From assembly GCF_014822185.1 (NCBI RefSeq), contig NZ_QVLR01000056.1, positions 186,001 through 250,000 on the forward strand: a DNA stretch of 64,000 nucleotides. Reading direction: 5' to 3'. The first letter of the stretch is position 1, and each line of letters begins with the position of its first letter. The position numbers were made by a program, and so were the translations under genes. The notes under the pieces were generated by a model. The model had not been told where the DNA came from, did no database searches, and saw only the letters and a list, made by a program, of their open reading frames with translations. This DNA comes from Azoarcus sp. Aa7 (GTDB lineage: Bacteria > Pseudomonadota > Gammaproteobacteria > Burkholderiales > Rhodocyclaceae). This document shows positions 60,737-64,000 of the stretch, piece after piece.

Positions 60737-61888
60737 ATGAAATCCACCCTGAAGCGCGTCGGTGGCGCGGCCGTCGCCTGCGTCACCGCGCTGGTGCTCG
60801 CCCTCACGCTTGCCGCCTGCGTGTCCTCGCCGTCGAAGCCGTCCCCCGGGGCGACTGCTGTGGCAGCGCCGGTGTTCTACCCGGCGTTGCCCGATGCGCC
60901 GCGCATCCAGTACCTGACGACCCTCGCCAGCGAGCGCGACCTCGGGGATGCGCGTGACGGCTTCACCCGCTTCGTGCTCGGCAAGGAGGAGGACGTGCGC
61001 CGGCTGGCCCAGCCCTACGGCAGCGCCTTGTTCGGCGGCAAGCTCTACGTCGCCGATACGGCCGCGCCCGGGCTGGCGATCTTCGATCTGGCACAGCGGC
61101 GCTTTTCGCTGCTCACGGGCAACGGCAACAGCCGCTTCAAGCGGCCGGTGAATGTGCGCATCGACGCCGATGGCACCAAGTACGTTACCGACGCCGGGCG
61201 CGAGCAGATCCTCGTCTATGACCGCGACGACCGCTTCGTCGGTGCGTTCGGCCGCCAGGGCGAGTTCAAGCCGGTGGACGTCGCGATCGTCGGTGAGCGT
61301 CTCTACGTCACCGACGTCAAGCACCACCAGGTGCATGTACTCGACAAACGCTCCGGGCGCACCCTGTTCACCTTCGGTCGTGCCGGTTCCGGCGCGGGTG
61401 AGCTTTTTCATCCGACCAATCTCGCGGTCGATCCGGACGGCGACCTCTATGTGGTCGATACGAGCAACTTCCGTGTCCAGCGTTTCACTCGCGACGGCGA
61501 GCCGGTGGGCACCTATGGCGCGGTAGGCACGACCTCGGGCAGTTTCGCCCGTCCGAAAGGCATCGCAATCGACCGGGCCGGCCGCATGTACGTCGGCGAC
61601 GCTGCCTTCGAGAATCTCCAGCTTTTCAGCCGCGACGGCCGCCTGTTGATGTTCTTCGGCCAGCCGGGCGACGCCGCGGAAGGCCTGAGTCTCCCGGCCG
61701 GCGTGACGATCGATTACGAGCACGTCGAGCTGTTTCGCCTCCATGCCGATCCACGCTTCGCCGTCGAGTACCTGATTCTGGTGGCGAGCCAGTTCGGGCC
61801 GAACAAGGTGGATGTCTTCGGCTTCGGCAAGATGGCGGGCATGGATTACCCGGCCGAGGAGATCCCGCCCAGTGCGCGTCGCGAGTGA
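60737..61888 (+). CDS. NHL-repeat beta-propeller lipoprotein
   Basis: A 383-residue protein: lipobox LAAC in the signal peptide, then a six-bladed propeller built from repeats such as KRPVNVRIDADGTKYVTDAG, LFHPTNLAVDPDGDLYVVDT and FARPKGIAIDRAGRMYVGDA. Propellers of this kind scaffold protein contacts at the outer membrane. It starts 53 bases after the tetrahaem cytochrome and overlaps the barrel gene by 4 bases (GTGA). Confidence 0.87.
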   Translation: MKSTLKRVGGAAVACVTALVLALTLAACVSSPSKPSPGATAVAAPVFYPALPDAPRIQYLTTLASERDLGDARDGFTRFVLGKEEDVRRLAQPYGSALFGGKLYVADTAAPGLAIFDLAQRRFSLLTGNGNSRFKRPVNVRIDADGTKYVTDAGREQILVYDRDDRFVGAFGRQGEFKPVDVAIVGERLYVTDVKHHQVHVLDKRSGRTLFTFGRAGSGAGELFHPTNLAVDPDGDLYVVDTSNFRVQRFTRDGEPVGTYGAVGTTSGSFARPKGIAIDRAGRMYVGDAAFENLQLFSRDGRLLMFFGQPGDAAEGLSLPAGVTIDYEHVELFRLHADPRFAVEYLILVASQFGPNKVDVFGFGKMAGMDYPAEEIPPSARRE

Positions 61889-63906
61889 GCCGCGTGCCGC
61901 TATGCGCGGGACCCGGCACCCTGCTGGTCGCGCTCGGTGCCATCGGCCTGCCGTGCGCCGCGCAGGAGATCGCCCCGTTCCGCATCACCGGCATCGAGGG
62001 CCACGCCGCCGTGCGCTCCTACGCCGATGAGGCCGTCACCGATCCGGGCGGCGGAGGGGGGCGGGCGGCGGCATCCAGTCAGGCGCACAACGAGTTGCGC
62101 TCGGAAGTCTTCGTGATGAGCCACAGCTACATCTTCCATCCCAACTTCCTCGTCCTCGACGTCGGCGGCGGCCCGGTCTACGAGATCGCCGGGTTCGCCA
62201 ACGACGGCGACAAGGCGCGCTCCCGCGCCACGCTGTACAACTTCGTGGGCCGGGCGAGCTTCCTGCGCGGCAAGCCGTTCAGTGGTTCGCTGTTCTACGA
62301 ACATCTGAATCCGACCGTCGCGGTCACCGCCGCCGAGTCGTTCAGGCAGGAAAACTCGCGCTACGGTTTCGATTTCGCACTGTCCGGCCCCGAGGTGACG
62401 ACGCCGATGCGGCTCGAATTCGTCCGCACCCGGTCAGCCGGGCAGGGAGTACAGCGCGTTACCGACGACCGTACCGACAAGCTCACGCTGCAGCTCACGC
62501 GCGCGCACGGCGAACTCGGCGCGACCCAACTGCACTACCAGGCGATCGAGCAGGAATCGCTCAGCGGAAGTCCGAACCTGCCGATCCAGTCTTCGACGTC
62601 CACGAACCATGCCTTCAACGTCGATACCCGGCTGCAGTTCGGCAGCGAGCGCCAGCACGAATTCACCCAGCTCTTCTCGTACGGCAGCCGCCGCTACGTC
62701 GTCGGGGGCGACGCCATGCCGGCGCAACAGGACGCCAACCTGCTGCTCGACGTGCGGCTGAAACCCTCGCCCAGCTTCAGTGGCTTCGGCTCGTGGCACC
62801 TGTCCTACGCGGACAATGGCATGCTCGCGTCGAAGACACAGTCGGTCGCGAGCGGGGTTACCTGGCTGCCGCGTCCGCAACTCGAAGGCGACTTCGGCCT
62901 GCGCGCGGAAGACAGCCGCTCCGGACCGTTCGCCATGGATTCGCGCGGGCTCGACGGCGCGTTGCGCTACCGGTTGCCGATGCCGGTCGGCGAACTGCTG
63001 GCGAGCTACAGCGTCCGCTTCGACCGCCGCAACCAGCATGCCGGCGCTGCGCAGGCGGACGCGATCGGCGAGCGGCTGATTCTCGGTTCCTCCACGACGA
63101 CCCTGGCCCATATGCACATCGTGCGCACGAGCGTGATCCTGAGCAACGCGAACCGGACCCAGGTCTTCGTCGAAGACATCGATTACCGGCTCAACACGGT
63201 GGGCGACGAAACGCGCGTGCAGCGCCTGGTCGGCGGGAACATCGTCGACGGCGAGCCGCTGCTCGCGGATTACGCCTACGATACCGGCGGCACCTTCGCC
63301 CATGACGTGGCCGACCAGACCGCGAACCTCAATTGGCGCCTGTCGCGCTATCTCAGCACCTTCCTCCGCGACTCCCGATCCTCGCCCACGGTCACGTCCG
63401 GCACGCCCGGTTTCGCGCCCGAGGCCCTGCACAGCACGTTGTACGGCGTGCGTGCCGACTTCCCGCTTCAGCTCGGTATCGCGATGACCGTGGGGGGCAA
63501 TGTCGAGCGGGAACGCGTGCGGGAAACGGCGAACCCGCTGACGCGGGCGTCCGACGAGCTGTATCTCGACACCGACGAAGCCCTGTTCGGGCTCGGCAAC
63601 GTCGGCATTTCGCTGCGTCGGCTGCGTGTCGATTACGACGGAGCGGCCGGGGACGTCGACCTGGCGGGCTACGGTCTGCGCTTCTGGACGCGCCGCTGGT
63701 TCGGCATCGACCTGTCGTTCACGCGCAACGAGGAGCGCGATACCGGCGGCCCGTTCCGCCAGCACCGCAGCAACGACGCGATCAATGCCCAGTGGCGCCA
63801 GCGCGAGTTCACCACCACCGCGCGGCTGCTGCGTTCGCGCGAAACCCAGGGCGATTTCGAGCGCGCCCACTGGATGTTCCAGCTTACCGCCCGGCGGGAC
63901 TTCTGA
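61885..63906 (+). CDS. Large outer-membrane beta-barrel protein
   Basis: A 673-residue protein with signal peptide (to PCAAQ) and alternating amphipathic strands throughout, ending in the aromatic C terminus LTARRDF, as in outer-membrane barrels. Repeated strand motifs (FNVDTRLQFGSERQHEFTQL, SWHLSYADNG, ASYSVRFDRRNQ) suggest well over 16 strands. Size and neighbours fit the barrel of a porin-cytochrome conduit, although no MtrB-type CxxC is seen. GTG start overlaps the propeller gene stop. Confidence 0.78.
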   Translation: MSRVPLCAGPGTLLVALGAIGLPCAAQEIAPFRITGIEGHAAVRSYADEAVTDPGGGGGRAAASSQAHNELRSEVFVMSHSYIFHPNFLVLDVGGGPVYEIAGFANDGDKARSRATLYNFVGRASFLRGKPFSGSLFYEHLNPTVAVTAAESFRQENSRYGFDFALSGPEVTTPMRLEFVRTRSAGQGVQRVTDDRTDKLTLQLTRAHGELGATQLHYQAIEQESLSGSPNLPIQSSTSTNHAFNVDTRLQFGSERQHEFTQLFSYGSRRYVVGGDAMPAQQDANLLLDVRLKPSPSFSGFGSWHLSYADNGMLASKTQSVASGVTWLPRPQLEGDFGLRAEDSRSGPFAMDSRGLDGALRYRLPMPVGELLASYSVRFDRRNQHAGAAQADAIGERLILGSSTTTLAHMHIVRTSVILSNANRTQVFVEDIDYRLNTVGDETRVQRLVGGNIVDGEPLLADYAYDTGGTFAHDVADQTANLNWRLSRYLSTFLRDSRSSPTVTSGTPGFAPEALHSTLYGVRADFPLQLGIAMTVGGNVERERVRETANPLTRASDELYLDTDEALFGLGNVGISLRRLRVDYDGAAGDVDLAGYGLRFWTRRWFGIDLSFTRNEERDTGGPFRQHRSNDAINAQWRQREFTTTARLLRSRETQGDFERAHWMFQLTARRDF

Positions 63907-63908
63907 GC

Positions 63909-64000
63909 ATGCTCGCGCGCTTCCGATTGCTCTGTCTGCTGTTCGCGCTGGCGGGCTGTTCGGCCGCGGTGATCGCGCCGCAGCCGAACAGCTCACTTCC
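63909..64000 (+). CDS. Lipoprotein, truncated by the window end
   Basis: The first 30 codons of a gene that continues beyond the window. The signal peptide has a lipobox (LFALAGCSAA). It starts 2 bases after the barrel stop and belongs to the same operon. Nothing further can be said about its function from this fragment. Confidence 0.7.
   Translation, partial: MLARFRLLCLLFALAGCSAAVIAPQPNSSL

Overview
The window is GC-rich, densely coded DNA, most likely from a betaproteobacterium of the Rhodocyclales (Azoarcus/Thauera/Aromatoleum type). This rests on overall codon and GC character and on the gene set: PilSR beside a PP0621-type protein, adjacent hydroxyisobutyrate-dehydrogenase-like genes, a Cus copper system, FtrABCD-type iron uptake and multihaem cytochromes. 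No rRNA or tRNA gene and no CRISPR array was seen. The species assignment is inference.

Layout. 0-5 kb: a short CbiX-type chelatase, then an RND efflux operon (adaptor, pump, DUF2892 membrane protein) behind a perfect palindrome that abuts the adaptor start codon. 5-13 kb: housekeeping genes (PilZ, DsbB, azoreductase, pirin, YbiB, two tandem beta-hydroxyacid dehydrogenases, a 55-residue membrane protein) and an mtnA-aldolase pair that fits the methylthioadenosine-to-DHAP shunt. 13-17.8 kb: methionine aminotransferase, a PP0621-like protein and the PilS-PilR two-component system.

17.8-27.6 kb is an accessory island. It holds seven toxin-antitoxin-like modules (two Phd/PIN, three MNT/HEPN, one AbrB-like pair, one RHH/RelE), two intact REP-associated (Y1/HUH) transposase genes plus two truncated copies, an IS4-type transposase tail, a perfect 537-bp tandem duplication and two families of short palindromic motifs. 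The type IV pilin gene pilA sits inside this island, behind a near-perfect sigma-54 promoter that the PilSR pair 7 kb away could activate.

27.6-37.8 kb is a copper-resistance block: cusF-cusC-cusB-cusA on the minus strand and the divergent regulator and sensor genes on the plus strand, with a TTACA-N4-TGTAA box between them, then DUF411, a small membrane protein and a lipoprotein cytochrome c. 37.8-40.4 kb: AzlCD, a bestrophin-like channel and a periplasmic rhodanese.

40.6-64 kb is dominated by iron and electron transfer. It has three TonB-dependent siderophore receptors with a PepSY protein, a secreted molybdenum hydroxylase pair (IorAB type), and an FtrABCD-like ferrous iron system with a porin gene inserted. 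Next is a four-gene minus-strand operon: di-haem membrane cytochrome b, 18-haem cytochrome c, ferredoxin/FAD oxidoreductase, small secreted protein. Divergent to it is a plus-strand operon: tetrahaem cytochrome c, NHL-propeller lipoprotein, large outer-membrane barrel, and a lipoprotein cut by the window end. Fur-like AT-rich boxes lie before the receptors, before ftrA and between the two divergent cytochrome operons. Together these could form an iron-responsive electron route between the cytoplasm and the outer membrane. I consider this the most promising candidate for an undescribed system in the window.
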